Shown here: one piece after another, positions 16,803 to 25,249 of the stretch
Layout of the letters: each line of letters starts with the position of its first letter
Numbering within the stretch: the stretch's first letter is position 1
Origin: Microbacterium sp. zg-B96
GTDB lineage: Bacteria > Actinomycetota > Actinomycetes > Actinomycetales > Microbacteriaceae
DNA: 64,000 bases
Direction of reading: 5' to 3'
Assembly: GCF_030246865.1 (NCBI RefSeq)
Contig: NZ_CP126738.1
Location: 2,418,001-2,482,000, forward strand
Program-made: the position numbers and the translations under genes
The notes under the pieces: generated by a model
What the model was told of the DNA's origin: nothing
The model's input: the letters and a program-made list of their open reading frames with translations, nothing else
Database searches by the model: none

Positions 16803-17579
16803 ATGAGGATCCGCTCGCGGGATGATGGCCTGATGTACATAGACGTGGGCGATGGCGACGAACCGGTGCTGATGATCCATGGAGCCGGTGTCAGCGGGTG
16901 GATGTGGTCACCCACACGTGCGCTGCTGAATTCTGCAGTGAAAACGATCGTTCCCGACCTCCCCGGATTCGGCCGCAGTGCTTCCCATCCGTACGTTTCG
17001 CATAAGGCCACGGTCGAAGAATTGCGCGTGGTCATTGAACGTCACGCCCCGCAGGGAGCGCACGTCGTCGGGTTCTCACTAGGAGCACAACTCACGATCT
17101 TGCTCGCGTCGGAGGTACCCGACCTCGTACGGAGCGCCACGATAATCAGCGCAGAAACCAAACCCGCACCACTCCCCGGTCCCACGCTCGGTCTGCTGGC
17201 ACTGGCTGCACCACTCTCCCGTCAGCGATGGTTCGCCGAAGCTCAAGCCCGCCAACTCGGCATCCCGAAGGACCTTTGGGCTGAATACCTGCGCGACAGC
17301 GCGACGACCTCACGCGAAACCCTCCTGGCCAGCGTCGGTGAGAACATTCGATTCACACTTCCCACAACATGGAGCGACTACCCGGGCTCCGCCAGCATCC
17401 TCGTGGGGGCACGGGAGAGGAAGTTGATGCACGACTCTGCCGGTCTGACCTCGTCAGCTCTACCCGGGAGCACCCTGCTCACCGTGAAGGGTGCTGCGCA
17501 CGACATCCCCCTCTCAGACCCACGTGTCGTCGTGTCGGAACTCGATCGCCAGATGAGCGACTGGCGGACGCGTCCGTAA
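16803..17579 (+). CDS. Alpha/beta-hydrolase fold protein
   Basis: 258 residues from ATG 16803; ATG 16833 is an alternative and neither has a strong ribosome site. The fold is clear: oxyanion segment MIHGAGVSGW, DLPGFGRS, nucleophile elbow GFSLG (Ser about 94) and a late catalytic histidine in GAAHDIPLSD. Reaction type is ester or C-C hydrolysis of a small substrate, unspecified. It has no signal peptide. It is divergent from the recombinase, with only 36 bp between the two starts. Confidence 0.85.
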   Translation: MRIRSRDDGLMYIDVGDGDEPVLMIHGAGVSGWMWSPTRALLNSAVKTIVPDLPGFGRSASHPYVSHKATVEELRVVIERHAPQGAHVVGFSLGAQLTILLASEVPDLVRSATIISAETKPAPLPGPTLGLLALAAPLSRQRWFAEAQARQLGIPKDLWAEYLRDSATTSRETLLASVGENIRFTLPTTWSDYPGSASILVGARERKLMHDSAGLTSSALPGSTLLTVKGAAHDIPLSDPRVVVSELDRQMSDWRTRP

Positions 17580-17694
17580 GCCCATGCCAGTCGGACCAGG
17601 TCATGCCTGCCCGCCAGGGGCGCTCCCGCGCAGTGCCCATTAGTGGATGACCTCTGAGAGCCGGCCAATTTGTTGTCCGCGGGATGGGCGTCGT

Positions 17695-18171
17695 TCAGAA
17701 TTCGAAGATCGTGGCGAGTTCATCTGAGAACAGCACCGTGTGCGGGAGGTCCCGCAGCGTCTCGGCCTCAACTGAGATTCCGCGCAGCTTTGCGGCCTGC
17801 GAGTATTCTTCCCAGGGAAAGACCCCGGGGTCGGGCTCATCACCTTGCACCAGCGTTAGCACTTCTGAGATGACATCTGCCGAAGTTCGTTTCCACGAGA
17901 CCGGTTCGGTGTACCCGTACTTGAAGGTGTTGACTCCGCGATCCATGTCGAGGCGAATCATCGATTCATCCGACAGCCGTAGAAATTGAGTCATTTTCAT
18001 GCTCATGGTTGGCCTGGAGTTCCCCGGGGGCGGGTCATCGATCTCACAGATGATGACCAGACCTGTCACGGACAGTGTGGAAAGGTCAAACGGCAGACGT
18101 TTGGCGGGCTCGGTACGGGCCGCGTCGGGATCAAGCGGGACGTACCGAACACCCGCATCGCTGTCTTTCAT
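17695..18171 (-). CDS. Hypothetical protein, 158 aa
   Basis: Not recognised. It is a soluble acidic protein with no signal peptide or membrane helix. The middle reads MTQFLRLSDESMIRLDMDRG and the C-terminal half ends LPHTVLFSDELATIFEF. It has the look of an immunity-type or contact-system accessory protein (small, acidic, alone) but no family can be named. ATG 18171 is supported by the reading frame only; an internal Met at codon 56 is an alternative start. Confidence 0.5.
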   Translation of the reverse strand: MKDSDAGVRYVPLDPDAARTEPAKRLPFDLSTLSVTGLVIICEIDDPPPGNSRPTMSMKMTQFLRLSDESMIRLDMDRGVNTFKYGYTEPVSWKRTSADVISEVLTLVQGDEPDPGVFPWEEYSQAAKLRGISVEAETLRDLPHTVLFSDELATIFEF

Positions 18172-18446
18172 GTCAGGGACAGCCTACGTCGGGGTCGCTT
18201 TTGCATGAGTAGACATCGATCCGGCTAATGGACGCGGCGCCGTTGCGATTTCATCACTGCGCCGGCAAGCCGGTCGTTTGAACGCGGCATCGTTGTCGCG
18301 CAGGTCGATGGGCTTACGGACGCGCCCGGTCGCTCATCTGGCACGGGGCTGAGGCTCGCACCCCGCCCGAGCCGGTACAAGAGGTTCGGTCGACGCGCGG
18401 ATAACGCTCGGCCCCATCCAGCGCCTACTCCGCCGCCCTATCTTGG

Positions 18447-19142
18447 TCACGATCGGATAAGGCGCATGCCGGTCACGAGCAGCCAGACGAGCCAGGCGGC
18501 GAACCCCAGGAGCCCAACGAAGATCAGCGCCGAGCCGTCGGCGATCGCGAGATTGCCGAGCCCCGCGGCCAGCAGCAGGCTCCCGCCCCCCAGACCCAGC
18601 AAGCGCTGCCACGCCGGAGTCAGCCCGCTCGCGTGCGCGGCGAGGGCCCCGCCGATGCAGGTGGTGCCGATCATCGGCAGCGCCAGCCCGAACGCCGCCG
18701 CGTGAATCTGCCAGACGAGCTCGAAAGCGGGCGCCGGCTCGTCCAGCCCGCCGGCGAAGAGCGAGAGCCCGATCTGGGTCACGTTGAAAAGCACGAAGAT
18801 GGCCGACAGCGTCGCGCCAGCGGCCATGGCGAGGCGCGACCAGTCCGCGCCCGCTCCTCCGCGTCGCTCCACCAGGCCGTGCAGGCCGGTCACGAACACG
18901 AGCAGCAGCGGCAGGTACAGGGCCACCAGACCGGACACGATCGCGACCGTATTGCGGTTGGCCGCGTAGTAGGCCAGCACTTCTTCGATCGGCGCACCGT
19001 AGGTCGGCGGGACCGTTGCCGCGAACAACGCGTTCTCGCTCACCCACAACAGCGCGAACCCGATCGCCGCGGCACCGACGAGCCGTCCTTGAGCGAACCC
19101 ACTGCGGGCTGGGGCGGTGGCGGTGTTCTTCGGGGATGTCAT
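18447..19142 (-). CDS. Multi-pass membrane protein (DUF4386-like)
   Basis: 231 residues from ATG 19142, with AAGGAG 6 nt upstream. Six membrane helices are visible, starting with GAAAIGFALLWVSENALFAA and ending with LGFAAWLVWLLVTGMRLI. The acidic loop TYGAPIEEVLAYYAANR after helix one resembles DUF4386-type proteins, a tentative call. It is third in a minus-strand cluster behind the oxidoreductase and DUF6326 genes, with a 121-bp gap, so it is probably under the same TetR control. Function unknown. Confidence 0.7.
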   Translation of the reverse strand: MTSPKNTATAPARSGFAQGRLVGAAAIGFALLWVSENALFAATVPPTYGAPIEEVLAYYAANRNTVAIVSGLVALYLPLLLVFVTGLHGLVERRGGAGADWSRLAMAAGATLSAIFVLFNVTQIGLSLFAGGLDEPAPAFELVWQIHAAAFGLALPMIGTTCIGGALAAHASGLTPAWQRLLGLGGGSLLLAAGLGNLAIADGSALIFVGLLGFAAWLVWLLVTGMRLIRS

Positions 19143-19263
19143 CTCATACTCCTTGGTTGCGGTCGCTTGACGGGCGGATTGCGAGCAGTTGCGCGGTCTT
19201 TCTTTCACGAGCAGGTCCGCTGCGCAGCGAGGCGGTTTCAGGCCGTAGAGCTCCAACGGATAC

Positions 19264-19752
19264 CTACTGTCGAAGGCCCTGTCGAAGGTCGGCCGTCGCA
19301 ACACCGGCGGGAACGGCGACGGTGCGAGGCCACGTCCAGGCGGAGCGCAGGATGAAGGCCAGGATCAGCACCTCGACTCCGATGGTGAGGGCGTAATAGA
19401 AGGCATAGTCCGGGAGCGCCCCCAGGAAGTTCATCCCGACGGCGGGGATGTACAGCAATCCAATGACGAGGTTCGTGACGCGGTTCACCCGGGCGGGCAG
19501 CGTCATGGAGAGCATCACCATCAAGGCCGGGACCGCGATGATCACGAAGAAGATGGACATCAATGTGCCGCTGATGTCGAACTCGAAGATGATGCCACCC
19601 CGGATGTCGTCGATTTCGCCGGGCTGATAGAGGTGGAAATAGTCGATGTAGATGATGAGGAACATGAGGCTGGTCCAGGCTGCCGCGAGCTTGGCCTGGA
19701 CGGGGATCGGCGGGTTGTCGAGCAGTTTCGGGGTGCTTGTTCGGGTGGTCAT
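19264..19752 (-). CDS. DUF6326-like four-helix membrane protein
   Basis: 162 residues; ATG 19752 with a purine-rich AAGGAAGAAGAA upstream. The N-terminal segment AAWTSLMFLIIYIDYFHLYQ followed by PGEIDDI is the pattern I associate with the DUF6326 family; three further helices follow (LMSIFFVIIAVPALMVML, LVIGLLYIPAVGMNFLG, YYALTIGVEVLILAFIL). It lies between the oxidoreductase and the larger membrane protein in one cluster. Role unknown; physical association with its neighbours is possible. Confidence 0.75.
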   Translation of the reverse strand: MTTRTSTPKLLDNPPIPVQAKLAAAWTSLMFLIIYIDYFHLYQPGEIDDIRGGIIFEFDISGTLMSIFFVIIAVPALMVMLSMTLPARVNRVTNLVIGLLYIPAVGMNFLGALPDYAFYYALTIGVEVLILAFILRSAWTWPRTVAVPAGVATADLRQGLRQ

Positions 19753-19845
19753 CGGTTCTTCTTCCTTCAGGAGCGGTCCGTGCCCCGGAGTGGGGGAAGG
19801 TCTGTGGTCCGTACGCACAAATGGGCGTTCTCGTCGGTCTGCTCG

Positions 19846-20859
19846 TCAGACGGTGATCACGACCTTCCCTTGGGTGTGGCCCGCCGCGACGTAGCGGAGG
19901 GCGTCGGCAGCTTCATCGAGGGCGCAGGTGCGATCGATGACCGCCCTGACCTGCCCCGTCGTGAGCAGGTCGGCCAGGGCGAGCAGGTCCTGACGCTTCC
20001 CGATCGACGTGAAGGGCTTCAGTCGCTGACGGGTGAACCCGGACAGCAGGCGCGCTTTGACGATCCGACGGATGGGGCCGAGCCAGCGGCCACCTCGTCC
20101 ACTGTTGGGGATCAGGATGCCGGTGAGCGTCAGCGCTCGGCGGACAGCCGCGAGGGGCTGGGCTTCCACGTTGTCGAGGATGACGTCGTAGCGCTTCTCG
20201 CTCCGGGTGAAGTCGGTCCTCGTGTAGTCGACGACGTGGTCGGCGCCGAGCGATCGGACCAAGTCGACGTTGCGGGTGCTGCACACACCGGTCACCTCGG
20301 CGCCGAAAGCCTTGGCGATCTGGACGGCGAAGGAGCCCACGCCGCCGGACGCGCCCGTGACCAGCACCGTCTGGCCTGGCTGGACGTTCGCGATCTTGCG
20401 CAACGCCTGCAGCGCCGTCATGGCCGACGTGGGCACCGCTGCCCCCTGGACGACCGACACGTTGGCGGGCACCGGCACCAGGTTGTCCGCCGGGACGCAG
20501 GCGTACTCCGCGAGCGCTCCAGCGGTGCTCCATCCGAACACCTCGTCGCCGGGGCGGAGAGCGGTGACATCGCTTCCGACCGCCGCCACGACGCCGGCGA
20601 GGTCCATGCCGGGGATGCCGTGGCGTGGCCGGCGGAGCCCGAAGACCAGACGCACCATGTACGGCTTCCCGGTCATGACGAAGTAGTCGCCAGGATGCAC
20701 CGAGGCCGCGCTCACCCGGACGAGCACACCGCCTGAACCCGGAACCGGGATCGCGACCTCGGACAACGCGAGCACTGAGGGCGGGCCGTAGCGGTGCTGG
20801 ACGACGGCCCGCATGGTCGCCAGGTGTTCTCCCGCATTCAATTGCTGTTCGATTCCCAC
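19846..20859 (-). CDS. Zinc-independent MDR oxidoreductase (quinone-reductase type)
   Basis: 337 residues from GTG 20859, which has AGGAGG 7 nt upstream; ATG 20814 is internal. Medium-chain dehydrogenase/reductase fold: GroES-like N-terminus (HPGDYFVMTG), cofactor motif LVTGASGGVGSFAVQIAKAFG, and C-terminal GKVVI. The catalytic-zinc and structural-zinc ligands are absent, as in quinone oxidoreductase and zeta-crystallin-type enzymes that use NADPH. It is divergent from a TetR regulator with three operators between them, so an electrophile or drug-like inducer is likely. Confidence 0.9.
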   Translation of the reverse strand: MGIEQQLNAGEHLATMRAVVQHRYGPPSVLALSEVAIPVPGSGGVLVRVSAASVHPGDYFVMTGKPYMVRLVFGLRRPRHGIPGMDLAGVVAAVGSDVTALRPGDEVFGWSTAGALAEYACVPADNLVPVPANVSVVQGAAVPTSAMTALQALRKIANVQPGQTVLVTGASGGVGSFAVQIAKAFGAEVTGVCSTRNVDLVRSLGADHVVDYTRTDFTRSEKRYDVILDNVEAQPLAAVRRALTLTGILIPNSGRGGRWLGPIRRIVKARLLSGFTRQRLKPFTSIGKRQDLLALADLLTTGQVRAVIDRTCALDEAADALRYVAAGHTQGKVVITV

Positions 20860-20897
20860 AGAAGCCTCCTCACACCGAGCCGCGACCCTCGCTGCTC

Positions 20898-20949
20898 GTA
20901 CACCGTACGTCGTACGATGTACTATCGCCGTACGCTGTACGCTTGTCAA
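20898..20949 (-). promoter_or_regulatory. Oxidoreductase promoter with three GTAC-N3-GTAC operators
   Basis: Reading leftward, a perfect -35 TTGACA (20949-20944), a 17-bp spacer and -10 GATAGT (20926-20921) form a strong promoter. Three copies of GTAC-N3-GTAC lie at 20898-20908, 20912-20922 and 20930-20940: one in the spacer, one over the -10 and one downstream of the start. TetR-family binding here would block both divergent promoters. Confidence 0.8.
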
Positions 20950-20974
20950 GCGGTTCTAGCCAGCGAGGAGACCT

Positions 20975-21649
20975 GTGTCTGCGAAGGAACAACGCCCGGT
21001 GGCATCAGACGCGGGGCTGAGCAAGCAGCGGGTGGTGTCCGAGGCGGTGCGGCTCGCCGACCGCGAGGGGGTCGACGGCTTGAGCATGCGCCGCCTGGCC
21101 GGCGCACTCGGCGCGGGCGCTATGTCGCTTTACCACTACGTGGCAAGCAAGGACGACCTGCTGGACGCCATGATCGACATCGTGTTCCAGGAGATCGAAC
21201 CCCCGCTCGAAGAAGCCGACTGGCAGTCGGCGATGCGACGGGAGGCGGTATCCACACGACGGGTTCTCGCCCGCCATCCCTGGGCGATCGCCCTTATGGA
21301 GTCGCGGACCAGGCCCGGGCCCGCGAACCTTCGCCACCGCGAAGCGGTCACCGCCTGCCTGCGAAAGGCCGGGTTCTCAGTCTTGATGGCGACACACGCC
21401 AACTGGTTGCTCAACAGCTATGTCTACGGTCACGCCCTGCAGGAAGCCAGCCTGCCGTTCGACACCGCCGACGAACTCGCGGACATGACCGAGGACGTCT
21501 ACCTGCCTCAGCTTCCTCCTGATCAGTTCCCCTTCCTCAACGAGTCCGCCTTGGGACTCGTCGCTGCCGGCTATGACCCGGCGGAGGAGTTCATCTTCGG
21601 CCTCGACCTCATCCTGGCCGCTCTCGAGCCTCTGAGAGCCTCCGCATAG
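20975..21649 (+). CDS. TetR-family repressor with TetR_C-like ligand domain
   Basis: 224 residues; GTG 20975 preceded by GAGGAG. The N-terminal HTH is standard: RVVSEAVRLADREGVDGLSM then RRLAGALGAGAMSLYHYVASKDDLLDAM. The C-terminal region (DWQSAMRREAVSTRRVLARHPWA onward) is of the TetR_C type seen in tetracycline- and drug-responsive repressors. It is divergent to the MDR oxidoreductase and next to three repeated operators, so autoregulation and control of the 20859-to-18447 cluster are expected. Confidence 0.92.
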   Translation: MSAKEQRPVASDAGLSKQRVVSEAVRLADREGVDGLSMRRLAGALGAGAMSLYHYVASKDDLLDAMIDIVFQEIEPPLEEADWQSAMRREAVSTRRVLARHPWAIALMESRTRPGPANLRHREAVTACLRKAGFSVLMATHANWLLNSYVYGHALQEASLPFDTADELADMTEDVYLPQLPPDQFPFLNESALGLVAAGYDPAEEFIFGLDLILAALEPLRASA

Positions 21650-21765
21650 CGGCGACGCTTACGGTTGGCGGCGAGGGCTCTGCACCGCCGCCCGAACCCG
21701 ATCGTCAACCTCGCCGGCGACGCTGACGGTGACCGTGGAGTACCGGAGGCCATGTAGGACTGGCG

Positions 21766-22353
21766 TCAGAAGAATCCGCCCTCAGGATTAGGCGCCAGGT
21801 ACACGTCGACGATTTCATCGTGAAGGACGAATCGGACGTTTGCCGCAGGTTCACCGGACGGCGCGGGTGGAACCAAGTTGGGGTCAATGTCGAAATCGGC
21901 AATTGTGTCGAGTGTCGGCGCGGCACAGTTGAACACCGAAATACGATTCTCCACGACCACCGCGAGGCACCGCTTCGCCTCCGGCGCTGTTGTACTCCAA
22001 ATCTGCAAGTCACCGTACGAGCCGTGCGAGACGAAGTCAGCCTCCGTCACTCCCCAGTTGCGGGCGATCTCGTCGTCCAGCGGAATGGTGCCCTGGGCGG
22101 AATCGGTCTGCGGCGCGAGCTGTGCGACGGGTGTGGGTTCGCTGGCGTCGTCGATGAGGAGAGCGGCGATTGCGATACCCGCCACCAGCACGGCGGCCGC
22201 GGTGACGACCCACGGCAGGATCCGTCGAACCTGCGCCTTGTGCGGATCTCGTGGCTTGGTGTGGAGCGCCGCAGCCGGGGACGGATCCGAAACCCGGCCC
22301 GCTGCCTGCCAACCGGCCGGTTCGCTGTTCCTTGCACTTGTCGACTCGTCCAT
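21766..22353 (-). CDS. Membrane-anchored protein, paralogue of the upstream gene
   Basis: 195 residues. A cytoplasmic N-terminal 45 residues are followed by one membrane helix (VVTAAAVLVAGIAIAALLI) and an outside domain. The outer domain shares a block order with its neighbour at 22429-23049: LQIWS, CLAVV, LDTIADF and VRFVLHDEIVDVYL here, versus LSIWS, CLLVA, LDTIADL and IRFVLKGDHVDVYV there. The two therefore arose by duplication. It is third in the sigma-factor operon. No known domain; a sensor or anti-sigma role is inferred from position only. Confidence 0.65.
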   Translation of the reverse strand: MDESTSARNSEPAGWQAAGRVSDPSPAAALHTKPRDPHKAQVRRILPWVVTAAAVLVAGIAIAALLIDDASEPTPVAQLAPQTDSAQGTIPLDDEIARNWGVTEADFVSHGSYGDLQIWSTTAPEAKRCLAVVVENRISVFNCAAPTLDTIADFDIDPNLVPPAPSGEPAANVRFVLHDEIVDVYLAPNPEGGFF

Positions 22354-22428
22354 CGGCGTGTCCTTTCGGTTCGGCTCAGCCGGTTGACTGTTCGATGCCA
22401 GGAACCGGATCAGTGTCGCGGTACGTCC

Positions 22429-23049
22429 CTACCCAGACGACGAAATCGGATAGGCGGCCCTCACATATACGTAGACGTCGACGTGGTCGCCCTTGAGCAC
22501 GAATCGAATCAGACTGCCTGTCGGCAGGCCGTCGAAGACGTCCGGGGCTGAGCACCCGGAGCACAGCGTCAGGTCAGCGATGGTGTCGAGGCCTTCCGGG
22601 GAACAGCGTGCGTCGCCGATCCCCTCCAGGAGTCCCTGCACGGGGTGGGCGACGAGCAGGCAAGCCGTGCCGTGGCGCGATTCCCCACTCCAGATGCTGA
22701 GGCCGCGGTAGTTCTCGTACTGCCGCAGCTCGCCAGGGCTGAGACCGAGCATGGTGAGCGTGCCGTGCGGGTCCTTCGGCTCATCCACGTCGGCGCCGAC
22801 TGCCTGCAGCTCGAGTACGTACTCCGGTCCAGGCCCATAGTTGGGTACACGTGGCTGCACGTCAGCGGGTGCGAAGAGGCCAGCGGGGGCAAGAGCGGCC
22901 GCCGACGCCCCGGCACCGGCCAGTGCCCCAGCGAGCACGAGTCCCGCAGCCCAGAGGGCACGGCGCCGTCTCGGCCGTCGGTTCTCGGCAACGTGATTGA
23001 TCAGGGCAGCCCTGATCGAGTCGGCGCGTCTCGGGGTGAAGTCGACCAT
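22429..23049 (-). CDS. Candidate anti-sigma or sigma-linked membrane protein
   Basis: 206 residues from ATG 23049, which overlaps the sigma-factor stop by one base with AGGAGG 6 nt upstream, so translation is coupled. A short basic cytoplasmic part (about 30 residues, ADSIRAALINHVAENRRPRR) precedes one membrane helix and a 150-residue outside domain with a Cys pair (LCSGCSAP). It lacks the HxxxCxxC zinc anti-sigma motif, so anti-sigma activity rests on gene order and topology. Its outer domain is homologous to that of the next gene. Confidence 0.65.
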   Translation of the reverse strand: MVDFTPRRADSIRAALINHVAENRRPRRRRALWAAGLVLAGALAGAGASAAALAPAGLFAPADVQPRVPNYGPGPEYVLELQAVGADVDEPKDPHGTLTMLGLSPGELRQYENYRGLSIWSGESRHGTACLLVAHPVQGLLEGIGDARCSPEGLDTIADLTLCSGCSAPDVFDGLPTGSLIRFVLKGDHVDVYVYVRAAYPISSSG

Positions 23050-23615
23050 CACGAGCCTCCTTCACGGATCGGTTGTGCAGTGACCGCACTCCTGAGCCGG
23101 GCACGGAGCCGACTGAGCCGCATCTTCGCGGCCGACTCGGAAAGTCCGAGCGCGGTCGCGGCCTCGCGGGTGGTGAATCCCTCCAGCGCCGTCATGGCGA
23201 GAAGCGTCGCGTCCGCAGGGCGCGCGGCGGCGATCGCAGCACGCAAAGCGATCAGGTGCACATCATCGCGATCAGCGATCGGGTCGGCGGGGTCGGGCAT
23301 CACCGGTGGCGGGGGAAGTGCTGTGAGGAACCGCTGGTACCGGCGGGCCGCACGGGCGGCATTCCTCGAGATGTTCTGCGCCGTGACGATCAACCAGGGC
23401 AGCAGAGAACCATCCACGAACCTCACCGAGCCCCGCCGCCGCCACAGCTCGAGGAACGCCGCCGCCGTCAGATCCTCGGCATTGCTCGGGCTGTTCCCGC
23501 TCGCAACCAGGTGCCGGAAGATGCGGTCCCGATGCCGGTCCCAGATCATGCCGTAACAGCGGCTGTCTCCCGACAGCACCAGCCGCCACACCACCTCATC
23601 CGAGTCTTCCGACAC
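23049..23615 (-). CDS. ECF-type RNA polymerase sigma factor
   Basis: 188 residues from GTG 23615. Region 2 is recognisable (HRDRIFRHLVASGNSPSNAED then LPWLIVTAQNISRNAARAARR) and region 4 has the helix-turn-helix FTTREAATALGLSESAAKMRLSRLRARL in two parts. There is no C-terminal extension. It heads an operon with two paralogous single-pass membrane proteins, so it probably responds to an envelope or secretion signal. Its own promoter looks housekeeping-like, not ECF-like. Confidence 0.92.
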   Translation of the reverse strand: MSEDSDEVVWRLVLSGDSRCYGMIWDRHRDRIFRHLVASGNSPSNAEDLTAAAFLELWRRRGSVRFVDGSLLPWLIVTAQNISRNAARAARRYQRFLTALPPPPVMPDPADPIADRDDVHLIALRAAIAAARPADATLLAMTALEGFTTREAATALGLSESAAKMRLSRLRARLRSAVTAQPIREGGS

Positions 23616-23620
23616 ACTTC

Positions 23621-23649
23621 ATAATGTCCGGAGCCGGCCGAATAGTCAC
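23621..23649 (-). promoter_or_regulatory. Promoter of the sigma-factor operon, probably leaderless
   Basis: Leftward -35 GTGACT (23649-23644), 17-bp spacer and -10 CATTAT (23626-23621). The expected start, about 7 nt on, falls at or beside the GTG at 23615, which explains the absence of a ribosome site. Confidence 0.6.
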
Positions 23650-23781
23650 ACGTCCTTCACGCGTTGAGCAATCCCCCGGCGAGTCGTAGGTCAACGATCG
23701 CGTAACCAGTGTCCGCTCAGGGATCCCGCGAGAGGCTCGACGCCTCGGGCCTGGATGCCAGATCACCTGCGCCGAGCCCCG

Positions 23782-23916
23782 TCAAATCGGCTCAGTCGTC
23801 CGGATGAGACCGCAGGTGACACACGACCAGGCGACGAGGAATCGCTCATCGTCGAGGATCTCGAACTTCAGCTGGTCGCCGCAGGTCGGGCAGCTCCACG
23901 TCTCTGAAGGGCGCAT
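23782..23916 (-). CDS. Very small zinc-ribbon protein, 44 aa
   Basis: A short reading frame with two CxxC knuckles, WSCPTCGDQL and WSCVTCGLI, separated by about 20 residues: a complete four-cysteine zinc ribbon. ATG 23916 is preferred because GGGGG lies about 7 nt upstream; ATG 23922 adds two residues. It ends RTTEPI. It lies between the ECF sigma factor and DNA polymerase IV genes on the same strand. Short zinc ribbons like this are common in actinobacteria with no assigned role. Confidence 0.6.
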   Translation of the reverse strand: MRPSETWSCPTCGDQLKFEILDDERFLVAWSCVTCGLIRTTEPI

Positions 23917-23958
23917 CTCCATGCCCCCAGCGTAGGGACGCGGTGGAGCACGCACCGG

Positions 23959-25155
23959 TCACTCGTGCTCAGGGAGCACCGGCGTCGACCACCCCGGGTC
24001 GCGCCCGAGCTGGGTCGCCCGGCCGAGCGACGCGGAACCGAAACGATCCCGGACCGTGTCGAACACGGCATCCAGGTGCGCGCCATCGCCCCAGTCGATG
24101 GGCAGCTCGGGCGGAAGCTCCTCCCCGCGCGCCAGCTGCGTGAACGAGATGCCGATCAGGGTGATGCCACGCGCCGCGATCTCGGGCTGCGAGGCATCCA
24201 GCAGCGCTCGGGCCACGGCCAGCAGCACCGCGGTGCGGTCGGACGGCGACCGCAGGCTGCGCGACCTCGTCGCCTTCGTGAAGTCCCCGAACCGCAGCCG
24301 CAGCACGACAGTGCGGCATCCGCGCTCCCCGTCGCGCAGGCGGCGCGCGACCCGGTCGACGATCTGCGTCAGGATGACGTCGAGCTCCTCGGCGGTGCGC
24401 GGGCGGATGCCGAGCGCACGCTGCGAACCGATCGAGCCCCGACGCCTGGTCGTGACGACGGGGCGCGGATCGCGCAACCGCGCCATCGCGTGCAGGTGCG
24501 CTCCGACGGCCCCACCCAGCAAGCGCTCGGCGGTCGCGGTCTCGAGTTCGGCCAGTTGACCGACGGTCCGGATGCCGAGCCGGTGCAGCTTGTCCGCGGT
24601 GACGGCGCCGACACCCCACAGTCGCTCGACGGGGAGGGGTAGCAAGAACGCCTCCTCACCGTCGGGCTCGACCACGAGCAGCCCGTCGGGCTTGCTGACG
24701 GCGCTGGCGACTTTGGCGAGGAACTTGGTGCGCGCGACGCCGACCGAGGTCGGCAGGCCGACCTCGAGGCGGACGCGCTCGCGCAGGCGCACCGCGATCT
24801 GCTCGGGTGTACCAACGAGGCGCCGGAGGCCCCCGACCTCGAGGAACGCCTCGTCGATCGAGAGTCCTTCGACGAGCGGCGTGGTCTCGTGGAAGATCGC
24901 GAACACGGCACGGCTGGCAGCGGTGTAGGCCTCCATGCGCGGCGGCACGACAACGGCATCTGGACACAACTCGCGCGCCTGCCGGCCGCCCATCGCGGTG
25001 CGCACTCCTCGCGCCTTCGCCTCATAGCTCGCCGCCAGCACCACGCCACCGCCGACGATGACGGGCCGACCGCGGAGCGCCGGCGCGTCGCGCTGCTCGA
25101 CCGACGCGTAGAACGCGTCGAGATCGGCGTGCAGTACGGTGGCCTCGCCCCGCAT
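23959..25155 (-). CDS. dinB: DNA polymerase IV (Y-family translesion polymerase)
   Basis: 398 residues from ATG 25155 with GGGAGG 5 nt upstream. The Y-family fold is complete: VLHADLDAFYASVEQ with the first catalytic Asp pair, YEAKARGVRTAM, the SIDEAFLEV catalytic loop, the thumb/HhH segment LWGVGAVTADKLHRLGIRTV and the little-finger domain (RRRGSIGSQRALG onward). It copies past lesions in an error-prone way. There is no C-terminal beta-clamp motif of the usual QLxLF type that I can see. The promoter overlaps that of the divergent nuclease-like gene, whose mRNA starts within 100 bp. Confidence 0.95.
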   Translation of the reverse strand: MRGEATVLHADLDAFYASVEQRDAPALRGRPVIVGGGVVLAASYEAKARGVRTAMGGRQARELCPDAVVVPPRMEAYTAASRAVFAIFHETTPLVEGLSIDEAFLEVGGLRRLVGTPEQIAVRLRERVRLEVGLPTSVGVARTKFLAKVASAVSKPDGLLVVEPDGEEAFLLPLPVERLWGVGAVTADKLHRLGIRTVGQLAELETATAERLLGGAVGAHLHAMARLRDPRPVVTTRRRGSIGSQRALGIRPRTAEELDVILTQIVDRVARRLRDGERGCRTVVLRLRFGDFTKATRSRSLRSPSDRTAVLLAVARALLDASQPEIAARGITLIGISFTQLARGEELPPELPIDWGDGAHLDAVFDTVRDRFGSASLGRATQLGRDPGWSTPVLPEHE

Positions 25156-25214
25156 GTCGTCCTCCCGCCGATCGTCCGTGATGTGGATCGTGCCACGCAC
25201 GGCGGACACCGCAC

Positions 25215-25242
25215 TTGCGATGTCGGGGGCGGGTCGTACCCT
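25215..25242 (+). promoter_or_regulatory. Leaderless-type promoter of the zinc-ribbon nuclease-like gene
   Basis: Rightward -35 TTGCGA (25215-25220), 16-bp spacer, -10 TACCCT (25237-25242); the ATG at 25250 lies at the expected start point, which matches the lack of a ribosome site. Confidence 0.5.
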
Positions 25243-25249
25243 CCGTGAC

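Noticed and set aside
16936..16954. Third copy of the AAAACGATCGTT palindrome
   Set aside because: It lies inside the alpha/beta-hydrolase coding sequence, only the core matches, and the outer arms are missing; probably chance.
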